A program made the position numbers and the translations under genes. Below the pieces are notes generated by a model that saw only the letters and a program-made list of their open reading frames with translations, did not search any database and was not told where the DNA came from. A stretch of DNA of 64,000 nucleotides from Ilyonectria destructans (taxonomy: Eukaryota; Ascomycota; Sordariomycetes; Hypocreales; Nectriaceae), in NCBI GenBank assembly GCA_020740775.1, contig JAHEWK010000001.1, positions 5,270,001 through 5,334,000 on the forward strand, in the 5' to 3' direction. Positions 10,811-24,720 of the stretch are shown piece by piece. Each line of letters begins with the position of its first letter. Positions within the stretch are counted from its first letter, which is position 1.

Positions 10811-12064
10811 GACAGGAGCTGTCAGGGGCTCAGACTTTTACTTTTTGTTTTACATAGTACAGGGCTATTGCCGGATTCCATCCCCTTCACTGTTTGAAGA
10901 AACTGGACGCTGCTAGGGACTGCGGCACTGCCAGGGGACTCGTTTCCTGTCAGCAACCAGACTCCCTTTGGCAATCAGCTACGGCACCTTTTAGCCAGGA
11001 CCCCGTACATACTTCGTATTATGGACAGTACCCGTAGGCACCACCCTCGCGCTGGCATCCACTGCAGCAGCTATGTACTGGGGGCAGCTTAGCACTGGGG
11101 CACTGTGGCCACTGGACCAGTGACGACGACCCAAGAGGCATGGCAAATCCGGCATTCGACCCGCCAAGTCTTCTGCCACGTCCACATTTACTGCGATCAA
11201 CGACAGGAGTGTGGCTCTGTCAAGTTTCAAACAAGTGACAAAGATACGAAGACGCAGCCATTCACTCGGCGCCGTAGCTTCCGGGTGCGTGCGTGCGTGC
11301 CTGTTTGCAGGTTCCATTTGCGGTGCTCTGCTGCTTTCTACTCTCTGCCCTGCTGCCCTGCTGCCCTGCTACTCCACTGTGCGCTAGGCGTCTCGCGACC
11401 CGCCCGCTCACCACAGAAACAACCCCCAAACCCAACCTCGACACGCAGTCTCAGGGACCCGGCCAATCGCTGCATGCAAGCTGGCCACACGAGCGCCCCT
11501 TCAGCCTTTGAGCCTCAGTCGACGTCCCACTGCGCAGCGCGCTACCCCTACAACGGAGCACCTCCAGCACAGCTGCACCAGCCCAGCGCCTCCTACGCAT
11601 TCTGGCACCCGCCGACGCATACCTGCCGACTTTTAGTGGTGTAGGTACGGTACTTCGTAGTGCGTCCTTCGAGCTTACGCCCAGAAAGGAGGCTGTGCAG
11701 CCTTTCCACGCCTAGAATCCCGACTCCAGAGTGGACGGCGAACTCAGCCAGCAACCAACCAGCCAAGAGCAACCGAGCCACCGACCGAGCACTGAGCCAC
11801 TCCACCACTGCACCACTGCACCATCAACCATTTCAGCTGCGCTTGAATCCTTTCTGTTGCGACGGCACGACACCCACGACGATCCGACGATTACGACCTC
11901 CTACCAACCGTCCATCCTTTACTTCTTCCCTCGCTCCATCGCTGCCTCGCTCTCATCACCCATCACCCATCTTTCCCTCATTCGCGTCTCTGCATTTCCG
12001 TCCATTCCGCATGCCGACCGTCCCTCCCCCAAGCTGATTGCCTGACCTCGAATTGTCCGCCAGC

Positions 12065-15000
12065 ATGGCTGGACGCCAGCCAGGAGGGCCTCAAGGGGGT
12101 CCCTCCAACAATCGCGACAACCTGCTCCTGGATCTCGACAACGACCAGCCCGTCTACAACGATGGCCAGCGGTCCACCCTCAACGATGACGACTTAATGC
12201 GATTCCACAACCAAGAACAGGATCCCCAGGGCCGGCCGTCCGTCTCTTACGATGACTTCGTCGGCGGCGGCGGAGGTACCTCCAACACAGCACCAGCATC
12301 GCGCTCCGCAGGCGGTTTGGGAGTCCCAGGAGGACCCGACTCTGGCAACAACCCCTACCTGACTAGGCAATACAGTCAGACGTCGGATCTGAACAACTAC
12401 CAGCGCTACGCCGACGACGACGACGACTACCCTGTCGAAGGCGAATCCTACTACCACGGCGGCCCCAGGGCAAACGAGAACTCTCCAGGTATGGCCAGGA
12501 ACAATGCGCGGAATCGAAATAGTGTCCTGGGCCTGGGCGGAGGTTTTCTGGGCAGAGTAAAGAACAAGTTGGGAATGGGCCAGGGCTATTCGGAGATGGA
12601 TCTGCCCTTGACGGAGCCAGGTCACGAACGAGGTGACTCCGTTGGAGGTTCCTCGCAACAACAGCAATCCAAGAAGAGCGGGTTTGACATGGGCAACTTC
12701 AAATTCGGCTTCGGCAAAAGTAAGCCTGATCCCTCAACCCTGGGTCCCAGACTCATCTACCTCAACAACCCTCCCGCCAATGCCGCCAACAAATTCGTCG
12801 ACAACCACATCTCTACGGCCAAGTACAACGTTGCTACCTTCCTGCCCAAGTTCCTTCTCGAGCAATTCTCCAAGTTCGCCAACGTCTTCTTCTTGTTCAC
12901 TGCCGCCCTGCAGCAGATTCCCAACCTGTCGCCTACGAACCCGTACACCACCATTGCGCCCCTCGGCGTGGTGCTTCTCATCTCAGCTGGAAAGGAATTG
13001 GTCGAAGATTATAGGAGAAAGCAGGCCGACAATGCCCTCAACACGTCCAAGGCCCAGGTTCTACGAGGCTCGACATTTGCCGAGGCACAATGGATCAACG
13101 TGGCCGTGGGAGATATCATCAGAGTGGAATCAGAAGAGCCTTTCCCCGCTGACCTGGTTCTTCTGGCTAGTTCCGAGCCCGAGGGTCTCTGTTATATCGA
13201 AACAGCTAACCTGGATGGCGAGACTAACCTCAAGATCAAGCAGGCTGTGCCAGAGACATCCACCATGGTGTCGCCGAGCGAGCTGAGTAGACTAGGCGGC
13301 CGAATCAAGTCGGAACAGCCCAACAGCAGTCTTTATACGTACGAAGCGACCTTGACGATGCAATCAGGAGGTGGAGAAAAGGAACTCGCTCTCAACCCTG
13401 AACAGCTTTTGCTCCGAGGTGCTACCCTGCGAAACACTCCCTGGGTGTACGGTGTAGTCGTGTTTACGGGACATGAGACCAAACTGATGCGAAATGCCAC
13501 CGCTACCCCAATCAAGCGTACCAAGGTCGAGAAGCAGCTCAACTGGCTTGTTCTGGTGCTGATTGGTTTGCTCATGATTTTGAGCATCGTCAGTACTGTC
13601 GGTGACCTCGTTCAACGGAATGTCGAAGGCGATGCCCTCTCATACCTTGAACTGGAGAATACTGACACTGCTGGAGCAGCCGTGAAGGTGTTTTTTAAGG
13701 ACATGGTCACCTACTGGGTTTTGTTCTCCGCGCTGGTCCCTATCTCTCTCTTCGTCACTGTCGAACTGGTCAAATATTGGCACGGAATTCTCATCAACGA
13801 CGATCTCGATATGTACTACGACAAGACCGATACGCCTGCCACGTGCCGAACTTCGAGTCTCGTCGAGGAATTGGGCATGGTCGAATACGTCTTCTCGGAT
13901 AAGACTGGAACCTTGACCTGCAATATGATGGAGTTCAAGCAATGTTCTATTGCGGGAATCCAGTACAGCGACGACGTGCCAGAAGATCGTCGCCCGGTTA
14001 TGCAAGACGATGGTACGGAAGTCGGCATCTTCGACTTCAAGGCCCTCGAGGTTAACCGGAAGAACCACCACTCCGCGCCCGTCATCGATCACTTCTTGTC
14101 GCTCCTCTCAACCTGTCACACTGTCATCCCGGAAATGAGTGAGAAGGGCACTATGAAGTATCAAGCTGCTTCTCCCGACGAGGGCGCTTTGGTGCAAGGT
14201 GCGGCTGAGCTCGGATACAAGTTCACTGCACGAAAGCCCAGAGCTGTCATTATCGAGGCCAACGACCGGGAATCCGAGTATGAGCTCCTGGCCGTTTGCG
14301 AATTCAACTCAACCCGAAAGAGAATGTCTACCATCTACCGATGCCCCGACGGCAAGATTCGTTGCTACTGCAAGGGTGCTGATACTGTTATCCTGGAGCG
14401 TCTGAGCGAGGATAACCCCCACGTCGAAATCACCTTGCAACATCTTGAAGAGTACGCCTCGGAAGGTTTGCGAACTCTTTGTCTGGCTATGCGAGAAATC
14501 CCGGAGCAGGAGTATCAGGATTGGTCCAAGATCTTTGACACCGCTCAAATGACTGTTGGTGGAAACCGTGCGGATGAGGTCGACAAGGCCGCGGAACTTA
14601 TCGAGCATGACTTTTTCCTTCTCGGTGCAACGGCTATTGAGGATCGACTCCAGGACGGTGTCCCTGAGACGATCCACACTCTACAGCAAGCCAACATCAA
14701 GGTGTGGGTATTGACTGGAGATCGACAGGAGACCGCTATCAATATTGGCATGAGTTGCAAACTGCTCAGCGAGGACATGATGCTGTTAATTGTCAACGAA
14801 GAAACGGCTGCTGCTACTCGAGACAACCTCCAAAAGAAGACTGACGCCATCCGCACTCAGGGCGACGGCACGATTGAGACCGAGACACTGGCCTTGATTA
14901 TCGACGGAAAGTCATTGACTTTTGCCCTGGAGAAGGATCTGGAGAAGTTGTTCCTCGACCTCGCCGTCATGTGCAAGGCTGTTATCTGCTGTCGTGTCTC

Positions 15001-16257
15001 GCCTCTACAAAAGGCACTGGTTGTTAAGCTGGTTAAGAAGTATCAAAAGGGCTCAATCCTCCTCGCTATTGGCGACGGAGCCAACGATGTCTCCATGATT
15101 CAGGCTGCTCATATTGGTGTTGGTATTAGTGGTATGGAAGGTCTCCAAGCTGCGCGAAGTGCCGATGTGGCCATTGGCCAGTTCAGGTATCTTCGGAAGC
15201 TGCTGCTGGTCCACGGCGCCTGGAGTTACCAGCGTGTGAGCAAGACGATTCTCTTCTCATTCTATAAGAACATCGCCTTGTATATGACACAGTTCTGGGT
15301 AAGTTGGACAGAATATTCAACCAGACTAACCCCAGCTAACCCTCTTGCTTTAGTTCACATTCCAAAACGTCTTCTCCGGTCAGGTCATTTACGAATCCTG
15401 GACTCTATCCTTCTACAACGTCTTCTACACCGTTCTCCCACCCCTGGCCCTTGGTATCTTGGATCAGTTCATCTCGGCGCGCCTCCTGGATCGCTACCCT
15501 CAGCTGTACATGATGGGCCAACAAAACTACTTCTTCAAGCTCAAGGTCTTTGCCCAATGGATCGCGAATGCGGTATACCACTCCATTATCCTCTACATTG
15601 GCGGCGAGCTCTTCTGGTATGGCGATCTCATCCAAGGCGATGGTAGGATTGCTGGCCATTGGGTTTGGGGAACCGGACTGTACGCCGCGACTGTGCTCAC
15701 TGTCCTGGGCAAGGCGGCTTTGGTTACCAACAACTGGACCAAGTACCACGTGCTTGCCATCCCCGGCAGCATGGCTTTCTGGTATCTCTTCATCGCTGTC
15801 TACGGTATCGTGGCACCCATGGCCAATGTGTCCAATGAGTATCACGGCGTAGTGCCCAGGCTCTATAGTAGCCCTGTCTTTTGGCTCCAGACCATTGTTC
15901 TCGCCATCCTGTGTCTGATTCGAGACATCGCGTGGAAGTTTGCGAAGCGTATGTACTTCCCGCAAACGTACCACCACATCCAGGAGATCCAGAAGTACAA
16001 CATCCAGGATTACCGACCGAGGTACGCTCTCACGATCCCGCTCTTAATATTATGTCCATACTGATTGAATGTGTAGAATGGAGCAATTCCAGAAGGCCAT
16101 CCGAAAGGTTCGGCAAGTGCAGCGCATGCGCAAGCAGCGAGGCTACGCCTTCTCTCAGGCAGATGAGAGTCAAACGCGTGTGCTCCAGGCATACGACACA
16201 ACGAAGAACCGTGGAAGATACGGAGAAATGGTGAGCTCGAGGCCGGGTGGGAGGTAG
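12065..16257 (+). CDS. DRS2: Drs2-type P4-ATPase, phospholipid flippase
   Basis: Three exons (12065-15298, 15354-16021, 16077-16257) encode 1360 residues. The N-terminal cytosolic tail is Gly/Asn/Gln/Asp-rich. The actuator-domain motif DGET is at 384-387. The phosphorylation motif DKTGTLT has its aspartate at D612. The hinge GDGAND is at 1003-1008. The second exon carries the C-terminal transmembrane helices, starting FTFQNVFSGQVIYESW. The last exon gives the basic regulatory tail MEQFQKAIRKVRQVQRMRKQ, the Drs2 autoregulatory and Arf-GEF binding region. The family flips phosphatidylserine and phosphatidylethanolamine at the trans-Golgi with a Cdc50 partner. I chose ATG 12065 because the frame further upstream starts at a non-ATG codon. 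Introns are 55 nt each. Confidence 0.95.
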
Positions 16258-18221
16258 CCGGCCACGGCTCGAACTCGGCGTGGATGCTCGGGATGGAAAG
16301 GAAACCGTGATTTATTGCGCATGACGAAATAAAAACCCCGGGCCTGCTTAGGAGTTGGATGCTGCTTTTTGACATCGTTTGGTTGCTTTTTCTACTTCTC
16401 TTCGTTGTCCACCATCGCGCAGCGGGCGGCGACTGATCCCAGATCCTGCCCTCCAGTTACCCACCTGGCCTTTTTTGTTTTCTGGTTTATTCTTGGCGGG
16501 TCACCCCCCCTTATTACATGGCTTGACGCTGTGGAAATAACGACGATCTTAGATGGCTCTCTCGAGGAGAGGGAAATAGTCTTAGTTAGATGTTGGGTTG
16601 CAAGGCTGGGTCGCGCTCTGGTTGGAGGCGGAGAGGTCTGGGATGATGGCACTGGATGAAACTGAACTGGACTGGATGGACGAGATGAGACGGGATGGGA
16701 TGGGGACTTGGACTGACATGTATTGTGTTATGTATTTTATCGGGGGAAAGATGCCAGTCATGATGGGGAAATGTGACTCCTGTCTCTACGACATTTTAGA
16801 TGCAAGCCAACTTTTGAACAATGAGGGTGATGTGGATAACTCGTGTCAAGTTGTAACTGACTGGTGCCTCCGAGGTATTGGAAACCAGAAGCGAGAATTC
16901 AAGATTTTGATGATTAGAAGACTACGAATTAGTGGATCGTTTGAAACAAACTTCCTCAACATGATTGCTGGACGATCGATGGCCTTACTCCTTTCGAGCT
17001 GAAGTGCATGTCCTGTTTCCCAGTCCAAGTTCTCGGAGAAGATGTGCTCGTGTCGAAGCTAATGGCCATATGCCCACCCAAGCTGTTCATGGCGAGCGGA
17101 CCTCGAGCTTGACGCTACCGTGACGATGATATCATGACGGCCTCTCAAGAACAAGGGCTTAATCAAGGGCATCCGCACTCACATCGGAAGCTAGATGTCA
17201 CCTAGCCTCGGCATCAGCCTCAATGTCTTATTCTTTAGGCAACCCACAAGGACATGATGAAACAAGGCGAGAGGTGCAGTCAACTCCATCTTGCCCTCCC
17301 CCCCCCCATCAAGTTGAGACGGCGTTGCGCCCCTTCACATGATCCCACCTCACAGCTAGCCTGTAACCGCTGAGGTCAGATCAACACGATAAAGTCGGCC
17401 AAGACGCCTCGTCCACTTGCAAACCGACTCGCTTCGGGGGAATGCTCAGGCCAGAATTCCAGCCCTTATCTTTCTCTGGGCGCATGACGGACTCGGCCTT
17501 TGACGTGGAAAGGCCAGAGTGCCCCCCCACTCCTCTTCTAAGAGTAAGCAGTAGCCTAGGGACTAGGGACAGGGATTAGGAATATGGGAGCGTGCTCTAG
17601 TCTGCAGGCCGATTACTTCGCCGTGGAGGAGAGTGGCCCTGCTGGAAAGCGGCACGAGGCCCAATGAGGTCATAATAGCCCCTTCAGTCCATCAGCGAAA
17701 AGACGTGCATAACACGGATTATCACCAGCTCAACCTCTCAGCCTCCCCATGGCCCCCTAATCTCTCATCCCTACCTCGTACTCTCACGAGAACAACACAC
17801 GCACGGAGCCACACCGGCCGCTGACGTTTCCTGTTTCTCCCCCCACGGGTCGGCTGCCTCGTCTGCTGGTCACCGGGTGCTAAAGCTCATCTCCCTCCAC
17901 GCAGAAAAGGGAGCGGGGGTGGTTGCGTGCCAGCTCACATGACGCCTCGTTCACCCCGCGTTCCTGCTCGAATGAATGCATTGCATTGTATTACCGTAGT
18001 ACTTGTATTACCGTAGTACCGAGGGAGTAGCACCAATAGAGCACCAATAGAGAGGTAGAGTAGCACTAACAAAGTAGTACCAATAAAGTAGCACCGCTCG
18101 AGCTGCACAATGTACTTCGTTCCTCCAAGCTAATTAATCATTACAAACTTGCCCTCCCGACGGCTTTCGGTTCCGACCTTCCCCCCTCGATTGTCCCACT
18201 ACTACCACTACGAAGTACGAA

Positions 18222-18235
18222 GGGGGGGGGGGGGG
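18222..18235. repeat. Poly-G run (14 G)
   Basis: An uninterrupted run of 14 G follows CGAAGTACGAA. Such a run may be mis-sized by sequencing and could form a G-quadruplex. Confidence 0.9.
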
Positions 18236-18799
18236 CTAGCTTGATTCTCCCGCGTTTTTTAGTCTGGGGAAAATCTGGGGCCCCCGCGGAGAAAGAAATA
18301 GTGAGGGGATCGGGGCGCCAGAGAGTCTCAGGGGAGCTACGTGGGCCTGCAGCGGCGGTAGTTGAGGAGGTGGCGTGAGGCCGATGTGACGGGGGAACAG
18401 GGAGACATGAATCAAGCTAGAAATCACCCTAGTGATGAGTTGGCTTCCGGGAGGCATCGAGACCGGCTGAACTTTCACATATCTTGGTGCGGCCAAGCAG
18501 ACACCGACAGAGTGGCTCAGCATGGGTTCTAGAATTAAGGGCCGCTCTACCCGTCGTGGCGGGGACCGGTCCGTTTCTTGATATGCATTTGCTATCTCGT
18601 TGTAGTTGTAAAGTGTAAAAGTGTAAAAACGTAACATGTAATGCCATGTAACTGTCATGCAATGCGATGCCTCCCTTCCCCTCCTGATGCGATCCGATGT
18701 TCCCGGCGCGGTAAAGTGCGCGATTCATACATGATTGGTATATATGCCTTCCTCGTCAAAGACAGAATATGCTGTTGAAAATGACATGGTGCTGTGCTA

Positions 18800-18840
18800 A
18801 TGATGATGATGTTGATGATGATGATGGATGATGGATGATA
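18800..18840. repeat. GAT/GGAT microsatellite
   Basis: TGATGATGAT blocks pass into GGATGATGGATGAT. Imperfect, about 40 bp, in non-coding sequence. Confidence 0.85.
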
Positions 18841-19919
18841 TGATACCTCGCCTGATCAAGCAAATGACAGGCTAAGGCTGTTTTGTGTGTATGTTGAGAC
18901 AAATGATGAGGGGTGATCTAGACGCCGACCCAACCAGGGCGCGGAATCCATGACAAAGAAGAAACCAGAAACCAGAAGCCAGAAGCCAACAAGTAGAAGA
19001 AAAAGATGAAGATGACGAAAAGCAAATCCAATAAACCCCATAAACCGACCAAAAAAGATTATACATCCGCCGAGGTAACCGCCAGCCAATGCAGTGCATG
19101 CATGCGCAATGCGTTCTATATGCCAAGTTTGCCCTGATGTGCCGTTCGCCGGCCAAGCCAGGCCAGGCCAGGCCAGGCTCAGGGGTGGAAGAGTCAACGA
19201 GATGAACCCGCTGTAGCACTCTCACTAGTTCGCGGGGTTGGGACGTCAGGGGCTGACCCTGCGCGAGCGAGGCTTGTGTGAGAGTTGACCGGACGGCGCC
19301 CCCAGCTTGGGATCGTCAAGGGAAATTACCGATCTGCTGGGGCAAGAATGTGAGAGACAGATGAGGAGGCCGTCCAACTCCGCTGCCATGATGCGAGGAA
19401 CTTTTGAGCGCCGCGGACGAGATCCCGTCAATAGAGACGTATATGATGTGACGGGGTCTCGCCCAAGATTCGACAAATAAACAAAACCAAAAAAAATCAA
19501 GAAAACCCACGAGACACCGGGTGTGCTGTGCTGTGCTTCCAGTGGTGTCTTGTGGGAACAGGCACAGGATCTGCTGCCCCAGAGTGTTCGCAATGAGGCA
19601 GCGAAGATCCCTGCACCCCCGCAATCGTGATCAGCCATCTCGGGCAACACCTGCGCGGGGGCTGCGTCCGAGACCGCGCGCGGGAGGCACTAGAACGAGT
19701 GCCCCCACAGGATTCGCCCGCAGGACTTTCAGCTCCGCGGTGCAACCACACGCAGCCCTGCGCCCTCAGTGGACGCCCTCAGTGGACAAGAGGTCACACA
19801 CTGCGTCCGACTGCTGCTCATCCAGGCGGCAGTCGGCGGGCAACAGGGTGGGTGGGCCACGCCGGACCTGTCAAGCGGTGCTGCGGCGGCGGCGGCGGCG
19901 GCAGCGCCTCTGCTTCACC

Positions 19920-21029
19920 TCATCTGCCGACCATGGGCGTCACGAGCTCGATGCTCTTGGGCCGCGAGTACGTCCCGGGGTGACGCGAGGGAAGCGGACG
20001 GTCCATGCCCCCCGAGCTCACGTCGTAGGTGTAGGCGCCGCCGCCGTAGTAGCCTCCGTCGTACGTGGATGAAAAGTACGCCGCCGAGGGTCGCGAGTAC
20101 GAGTTGTGCGGGCTGGTTGCGGCGCTGCGGCTAAAGGGCCAAAGGTTGCTGGAGCTGCCCGTCGGCGACGGAGGGCTCGGAGGGCGGACATTCAAGGATC
20201 GGAGTGCTGAAATGGCCGAAGTGTGTTGGTAAGCTGCGGAGCCCGTACCGGGCGTCACCGGTGGGGAAGTGTAGTGCATGGAGCTGGGCCGCGAGGGCGA
20301 CGCTCGAGGAATGATGTCCTTGGGTTCCGGGTTGCCGACGGAGTAGAATGGGTAGTTGCCAGACGCGTAATTGCGGACTGAAGAAACGGGCTGTGACGTC
20401 GACGTCTGATCAATTCTCCGGCAGCTGCAGCGATATTATTAGCAACACGAGCGGATTCACGGGAGACGGGTTACGTGGGGGAGGCGAATGTGGAATGTGA
20501 AGATCCACACTCGGGAAGCGGATTTGCACGTACTTGTCGGAGCAGTATAAGCCCATGTCGTCGTGAGGAATGAATTGCTTCTCGCAGGTCATGCTGTAAA
20601 CAAGGTCCAAGGTCAGCACAGGGTTCTCACGGCTCTCGTGTCTAAAGATGGTGCGAAATCCCGCTCGCCGGGCACCTGGGATGACGGCATCTGCGGCCTG
20701 CCAGGGCAAAAAGCAAGGAACCGGCGCCGGTCCACTGGGCGGGATTGACGGGATGTTGAGGCGAAAGAAGGAAAAAAAGATGAATTCGAAGCCGAGGGCT
20801 GACGTGAGACATACCAGAACTGAGGAAAACTCTCTCTCTCGTCTTCCCAAGATTCGCTCCATTCTCGCTCCCGTTCGCGTTGGCTCCGGCCCAGCTTCTG
20901 GGGAGTCTGTTTCCGAGTCATGGCGGGTCGCTTGTACTTTGAGGGATCGGTTGCGGTGACAGCTTTTCGCACGTCCGTCATGGACGTGTTGGGCAGGCCG
21001 TGGCCCGACTTCTTGCGGCTGTGATGCAT
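19920..21029 (-). CDS. Ecl1-like zinc-binding life-span regulatory protein
   Basis: Three exons (21029-20815, 20593-20534, 20424-19920) encode 259 residues. Splicing creates the zinc site: exon 1 ends one base short of a Cys that becomes CMTCEKQF, and exon 2 ends in YCSD, which exon 3 completes as NCRRIDQTS. The result is C-x2-C...Y-C-S-x2-C-R, the Ecl1 family pattern. A conserved basic N-terminus (MHHSRKKSGHG, then TDPSKYKRPAMTRKQTPQK) precedes it, and a long Ser/Pro/Tyr/Gly-rich disordered tail follows. In fission yeast, small Ecl proteins extend chronological life span and respond to nutrient and sulfur limitation; transfer of that role to this much longer protein is inference. Introns are 221 and 109 nt, long for this window, and the upstream region is unusually large. 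Confidence 0.72.
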
Positions 21030-24000
21030 CGGGTTGAGGAAAAGAATGAAGTATGGAAGAGGCGAGGAAAAAAAAAAAGAAGAAACAAGCCTGCCTTGTG
21101 TGGCCGGGAGCAGAAGGATGATATGACCAAGAACGGGCTGTGGAGAGTGAGGAGGAGGAGCAGAGATAAAGAGGTCCGGGTGCTAGTAGTTGCAGTACCG
21201 CCCGGGGCTGTTAGGGGCAATGGGGAGCCACTGGGCGCTGGGCGGGTGGGCGAACGCTTTTCAGTGGTTCGACTGCGGGGGGGAACTTGCTTATCGCGGG
21301 CGCTAGGCTGCAGAATTCAGTGCCCCTTTGCCTGGCCTGGTTGAAAGAAACGGGGACCTGGGGGAAATGGGATGCAAATTTTTTCTTGTGCTTTGTCGTG
21401 CCTGGACAAATCGAGAATGTGTGATGCCAGGGTTGGTTCTTCGCGGTGGCAAATTATGGTCGGGGCGTCTGCGCATGTGCAGGGACGAGAGGACGACAAT
21501 TCCCCGACGGCGGACGTCGGTGGATGTTAGTGTGGGGATTTGCGGACAGCGGACAGCGACAGGCAAGGCGTTGGACCGAAGAAAAAAGTTGGACTAGGAC
21601 AGGAAGCTGCTTTTTAGGCTTCAGGTGCGGCCGGGTTTTTGAGGGTGGCACAGTATTTAATTCCCGTTCCCGATCTCGATGAGTCGAGGGAGTGAAAAAA
21701 AAAAGGGCGCCAGAGAACTGACGGGAGAACAAGTCGAGGTTGCGTCACCGATCAGGCACTCGCAGGACTAGCAGATCTGCGACGTGGGGACGAGGCTGAG
21801 CTATCTCAGGTTCGGCGCGGTAGGGGGATGTGTGTGTTGGCTGCTGGAGACTTTTAAGCGTCCAGTGGGCGTGTCAGTCCTTGTGTAGCCAACTATGTGG
21901 TAGTTCGGCAGTGTAAGTCGAGGTTGGAGGGAAACGGGAAACGGGAAACGGAGCCGGGGCGTCCTTGGTTCGATGTGGATTAATGAGGGGGTGTTTTTTC
22001 AGCGGTGGTTTAGCGGGCGCCGGGGGTGTCAAGCCGTTCTTGTTGCGTTGTCTGGCGGCGGTCGTCGTAGCGTAGTAGTGTAGTACTAGGCGGCTGTTTG
22101 TTTGGCGAAGAGCGGATACTCTCGCTAACAGGAGAAAAGGGAGAAGTGGTAAGGGGGAGAGGAGAAAAAAAACGACGCAGGTTGGATTGGAGACGGTGGG
22201 AGTTTGTCGGAGCTCTTTTGACTCGACTTTGATAGATACGTAGATACGCTGCAAAACTTGGACCACGCGGCGAGATGGGCGAAGTCGGGGCACGCGAGAC
22301 CTTTTGTACGAGATGGCTTGCCAAAAGCTGGGGCACCTGTGACTCGACTTTGTCGTCGTGATTGAGTGAGCGAGGAGCCGAAAGCGGAGATGGTTTGCCC
22401 GCAGAAACCGGCCAATCGCTATCCGCAATCGAGGCTACAACTATTGCGACGGCTGTTGACTCCGACAGGGGGTTTGGGTCGGTCGTCCCAGTTCGCTGCG
22501 GCCAAGGCCAGGGACTCAGCAGGGACTGGCAAGGACTGGCAGGGACGCGCAGGGAACTGACCCTCCAACAAGGAGGAGCAGCGGCAGCGGGCCTGGTTGG
22601 TAAAAAATGGACGACTTCTTGTGACCGTTTTTGGTGGGTTCGTTCCCGTTGGGGATTCGCCCTGCGAGTGTAAGTGGCGTGGTGTGGTGGTAATGTGTTC
22701 TTTTAAGGGAACGGCGTGCGCGTGCGTGAGAGGGTGAGAGGGCGAGAGGGCGTGAGAAAATATGAGGGTGAGGGTGAGAGTGAGCTGCCTCGTGGGTGAG
22801 TGACGCTCTGGGAGTGTGGGCGTGTCTGACACCCGCTGACGAAGGCGTTGAGGCCGAAATAACAACGGGAAGCCAGGCGACCGTCGTTGCAGTATGAGGG
22901 AACGGGTTGGGTTAGGTAGAGCACTAGCAGCTGAGTAGGCAGGCGCTATGATAAGAAGCAATTGACACCGGCCAGATTGATAAGAGCTGATGGAGTCGGG
23001 TACCGTACACTTAGAACAGGAGTACGGTGCTATTATGGGGTCCTTCGCTAAAGAAAAGGGACGACGGATGATCGACGATGGGCGACGGAGATCAGAGCAG
23101 GCGGATTGGAAAAAAAAAAAGATAACCACGGACCATCAATCTTGGGACAGGTGAGGGGGCGAGGGGGGAGATGGTCATGGGGATGGGATGGGGAAGCTCA
23201 GCTCTTGTATGTTTTGCGCACCAGGACCAACCGAGCAATCGATGGAATGGCATGGGGATGAAAGCAGCAGGAGCAGGAGCAGCAACAAGTAACAAGTAGC
23301 CAGCCAAGAAAGCTGGATGGCGGTCGAGCGAACCGGGGAATACTATGCAGCCTCCCTGAGGTCGCAGTGGTGTACTATAGCCTTCCCGGCATGTACGAAT
23401 GCCTGGGGACGAATGCTTGGAGACGAATGCCTGGGGGCTAGTAGGGGCCTCGTTCATAGCACCGCCTGGAGCGAATCTCGTCATCACCCACGAGGCATGA
23501 GGGGCATGATCCCGCATGGAAGCTCCGCGAAGCTGGCGCGAAAGGGGACCTCGATGGTACAACGGGCCAAATCACAACACAGGTGCCTGACTTTGACGGC
23601 GTGCTGCGCGGCGCTGCGCTGGAGCTATGGGTGAGCTGTGAGCTGTGCTTGTGCTGCTCTGCGCACGTCGCGCGTGCAGGGCTTTGTCCATCCCGATCGG
23701 AGCTAGCATCACGGACAATGTCAGGCACGCACCCATCCCAGCAGCAGCTCCTCGTCCTTTGCTGTGCCCTCCCCAGCAAGGTGGTTTGAGGGGCGTGCGG
23801 ATAGTCGTGAGACAGAGGTTGGACGGTCCAGTCAACGGGCTGCGACGTGCAGCGGCGGTGGGTTCATGGAGGGGGGAGGGTTGCAGGAGCGAGAAGCGTG
23901 TGGGAGGCTCGGATGGCTAAAAGTGGACGACGAGAGGAGGGGAGGGTGAGGAGGGGCGTGGCCAGGTGACGGGATGGCGATGGATTGGACGGGGTCGTGA

Positions 24001-24720
24001 CAGTTGTGACATTGATGGCACAATTTGTTGGGTAGTACGGATACAAGCGTGCAGACGGTTGCGTCGATGATGCACTCATTCAGTGCGAAGCCAGCCAACG
24101 AGTCCATCCAGGTGGAATTGTGGAATTGTGGAATTGCGGTGCACAGCGTACTGCGTAGTCTGGAGCGGCCCAGAAAGACCTGGCAAATGGCGGTTCTGTA
24201 CGAATACACGACCGCCCGTCGGAGCGTAGGCCCGAGGTACACCTACACCGTATAATTAGAACATCTCGCAATTCTCCTCCCTCTTCGCCCTTGAGCCCCA
24301 GCTGGAGCTCTCCACCAGATACGGGGCGTCCCCACTGAACCGGCCACTGGGGAGGGGCCGGCTTCACTGGGGGACTGGGGAGGAGGAGTCGCTGGCCGGG
24401 GAGGAAACAGCACAAAGCCTGCGGACCGCTAGATGCTGGACCACTGAGGGCTGCTCGTCTCATCCACCCCGCCGAGCACGTTTCGCTGCGTCGTGGTGCG
24501 TGTTGCTGGTCGATTCTTGCGTCTTTGCGAAGCCATTACGCCAACGAAACTCTCTTGTTCGACCAGCCCGCAGCCCGCCCTCCCCGTCGACGGCCCGCTT
24601 CTTTCTTCCGGCCGGCCGGGCCCTTCGGGGGTACCTGGAGCCAAAGTAAAGAAACCCAAAAAGAAAAAAGCAGGGTCGCGCGTTGTTCCTGTCATTGATG
24701 AGACGTGAGAATGTTACCGC
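21030..24720. other. Gene-poor DNA upstream of the Ecl1-like gene, part 1
   Basis: No gene is supported. Short homopolymers are common (A-runs at about 21070, 21695, 22165 and 23110). GTGGAATTGT occurs in three tandem copies near 24111-24140. The sequence probably includes a long 5' leader and promoter. Many short ORFs occur on both strands, as expected in GC-rich DNA. Confidence 0.4.

Larger units (their letters stand above)
9686..12064. other. Intergenic, epoxide hydrolase to DRS2
   Basis: Contains a possible relic of a rhodopsin-like membrane domain at 10034-10231 and a hydrophobic ORF at 10445-10810 (-), both listed separately. From about 11.3 to 12.06 kb the sequence is C-rich with CCACTGCAC-type repeats, consistent with the DRS2 promoter and a long leader. 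No other coding signal is seen. Confidence 0.4.
16258..19919. other. Gene-free 3.7 kb between DRS2 and the Ecl1-like gene
   Basis: Two genes converge here. No coding frame with a motif is seen on either strand. It holds a G14 run (18222-18235), a GAT-rich microsatellite (about 18800-18840), short direct repeats around 17995-18095 (ATTACCGTAGTAC twice; CACCAATAGAG twice) and four GGCCA units near 19155. The length exceeds ordinary 3' UTRs. Confidence 0.4.
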